From Microcaldota archaeon (GTDB taxonomy: Archaea; Micrarchaeota; Micrarchaeia; Anstonellales; J096), in the NCBI GenBank assembly GCA_015523325.1, contig WAKO01000001.1, positions 1 to 37,412 on the forward strand: a stretch of 37,412 nt of DNA. Reading direction: 5' to 3'. Positions 36,004 through 37,412 of this stretch are shown here, one piece after another. The translations under genes and the position numbers were made by a program. How positions within the stretch are numbered: the stretch's first letter is position 1; the number at the start of each line of letters is the position of its first letter. The notes below the pieces were generated by a model. The model did not search any database, had not been told where the DNA came from, and saw only the letters and a list, made by a program, of their open reading frames with translations.

Positions 36004-37080
36004 TTAGAATAACTCCCTATCATAAATCTCCAAAGTATTGCTATAACTTTGCTTTATTGAGGAATAGGAATCAGAATTTCTAAATTCAAGTGATTTTGAA
36101 TCAAACTCCCTTCCCACTTCCACCAAAGAATCCCTTAGAGAAACAAGCTTCTTTTGATTTAAAAGCCCTTCCCCTTCTCCTTCTCCCCCAAACCTTTTCC
36201 TTTGCTCCTCCAAAATCAAATCCATAACCTGCGCATAATCATTCAACTTCTGCATTTCCTCAGCAACCCTCTCCATAATTTCCCTAACTTCCCTCTCCTT
36301 CTCTTGCATCAACTCCTTTATCCTTTGAATTGACTTCTCCTGCTTTCCTAACAACTTTTCTAAAGCCTCTCTCCTAACCAACTCCTTCATAGTCTCAAAA
36401 AACACTTCAGGAGCATACTTCTTAATCAAAGAAATTAACCTATAATCTCCTGTTTCTATAGCATACTCCAAAACATCTTCTTGGGTTTCTCTACTCAAAT
36501 TTTTAAACATAGATTCATTGGATTTAACCGTATTTGATAGGATTTTTATGGTTCTATCCTCTCCAAATACTCTATTAGAAAGGTTTTCAAATTCCTTTAA
36601 TCTTCTTTCTGCTTCCTCCTCTCTTAATTCAGCAACTGAGAAGGAAATTATTAAAGAAGCTGCATATTCCTGATTAGTTTCATCCTTTATATTATCTTTT
36701 ATTTTTCTGAAAGCTGATTCATAATTTTGTCCCCTAAGATCTTCCATCATATCTCTTATTACTTCTTGGTTTAATCCTAGATACTCTAATCCCTTTTTTA
36801 GGATTTCTTCTCTTTCCTCTAAATTTTCATTCCCCACCTGAGAGAGAAATAATTGAATATTTGGGTTTGTTAGAAGTTGGTTCATCCTTCTATGGATTTC
36901 ATCAATCTTTTCTTTACCTTTTGTCTCTGGGTTTTCTTTCTCTACTTCTTCCTTTATTATTTCAAATAATCTTCTATAAACCCTCCCAGCATCTTCAGAG
37001 TTTAAGTTTAGGAGGAGTTGGAGTTTGGAGAGGATTTGAGAAGGGGCTTGAATTTCTGTTTTTTGTTCTTGTCCTGGCAT
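36004..37080 (-). CDS. Coiled-coil/helical protein, 358 aa, unknown function
   Basis: Charged heptad-like helices KQEKSIQRIKELMQEKEREVREIMERVAEEMQKL; no Cys or Trp seen. Confidence 0.65.
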   Translation of the reverse strand: MPGQEQKTEIQAPSQILSKLQLLLNLNSEDAGRVYRRLFEIIKEEVEKENPETKGKEKIDEIHRRMNQLLTNPNIQLFLSQVGNENLEEREEILKKGLEYLGLNQEVIRDMMEDLRGQNYESAFRKIKDNIKDETNQEYAASLIISFSVAELREEEAERRLKEFENLSNRVFGEDRTIKILSNTVKSNESMFKNLSRETQEDVLEYAIETGDYRLISLIKKYAPEVFFETMKELVRREALEKLLGKQEKSIQRIKELMQEKEREVREIMERVAEEMQKLNDYAQVMDLILEEQRKRFGGEGEGEGLLNQKKLVSLRDSLVEVGREFDSKSLEFRNSDSYSSIKQSYSNTLEIYDRELF

Positions 37081-37086
37081 TTTACT

Positions 37087-37411
37087 TCACTCCTCAAATT
37101 CTACTTTCTCTGCAATTATTTGAGGTTTTATGTAATAAAATTCTTTTGGATATGGATAAAATCTTGTTTCTCCATCTTCCTCAACTACAAACATTGCTAT
37201 TACTCCTTTATTTATTCCTACTAAAGAATTCTTTGGAGTTACATAAATATCTAAACCAACATAGTCTTCTCCTGTTGAGTATTGGTAGTTATACAAATAA
37301 ATCCCAACCTCATAAGGAACCTCTCCATACCATTGACTTGGAGGAAGGAATTCTTTTTCTCCATTTACCCATTCTGTGATTTTCCAGTAAGGGGGGAGTT
37401 CTTTGGAAGAA
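37087..37411 (-). CDS. C-terminal part of an ORF running off the window edge, unknown function
   Basis: Frame stays open to the edge: SSKELPPYWKITEWVNGEKEFLPPSQWYGEVPYEVGIYLYNYQYSTGEDYVGLDIYVTPKNS...; the listed start at 37296 is only an internal TTG. Confidence 0.6.
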   Translation of the reverse strand, partial: SSKELPPYWKITEWVNGEKEFLPPSQWYGEVPYEVGIYLYNYQYSTGEDYVGLDIYVTPKNSLVGINKGVIAMFVVEEDGETRFYPYPKEFYYIKPQIIAEKVEFEE

Positions 37412-37412
37412 A

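Noticed and set aside
36861-37379. 172-aa plus-strand Leu-rich ORF
   Set aside because: Antisense to the coiled-coil gene and the edge ORF; poly-Leu/Ser/Phe composition is the complement of Glu/Lys-rich coding sequence

Overview
This AT-rich, gene-dense window comes from an archaeal chromosome; a DPANN-like lineage is my inference from gene content. Recognisable genes: DUF460-type RNase H-fold protein, KH-domain (Dim2/Krr1-like) protein, Trm1, a beta-CASP/MBL nuclease, M20 peptidase, RimK/LysX-like ATP-grasp protein, NSS/SNF transporter, archaeal signal peptidase (S26B), RpoL, DsbA-like protein, ZIP transporter, FBP aldolase/phosphatase, SDR, TIM, LSm/SmAP, rhodanese lipoprotein, membrane-anchored wHTH, ThrRS, UPF0173 hydrolase, amidohydrolase, GT2 and a GT-C-like membrane protein. 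I saw no tRNA, rRNA, CRISPR array or transposase. The least explained parts are: (i) a 1334-aa ORF that appears cysteine-free, whose last ~230-260 residues read as alternating amphipathic beta-strands, next to a Cys-rich CARDB-like secreted protein; (ii) six consecutive small pilin-like/single-TM genes coupled to a beta-CASP nuclease, one carrying a canonical EF-hand loop; (iii) a 34-aa single-TM microprotein missed by the ORF track; (iv) repeated short 8-11 bp tandem duplications and CTAG palindromes at gene 3' ends, including a 10-bp-phased GCTAGC array; (v) an unusually long (~690 bp) convergent intergenic region with iteron-like repeats; (vi) perfect palindromes at the thrS and wHTH promoters. 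All calls come from reading the sequence and translations; no searches were run.
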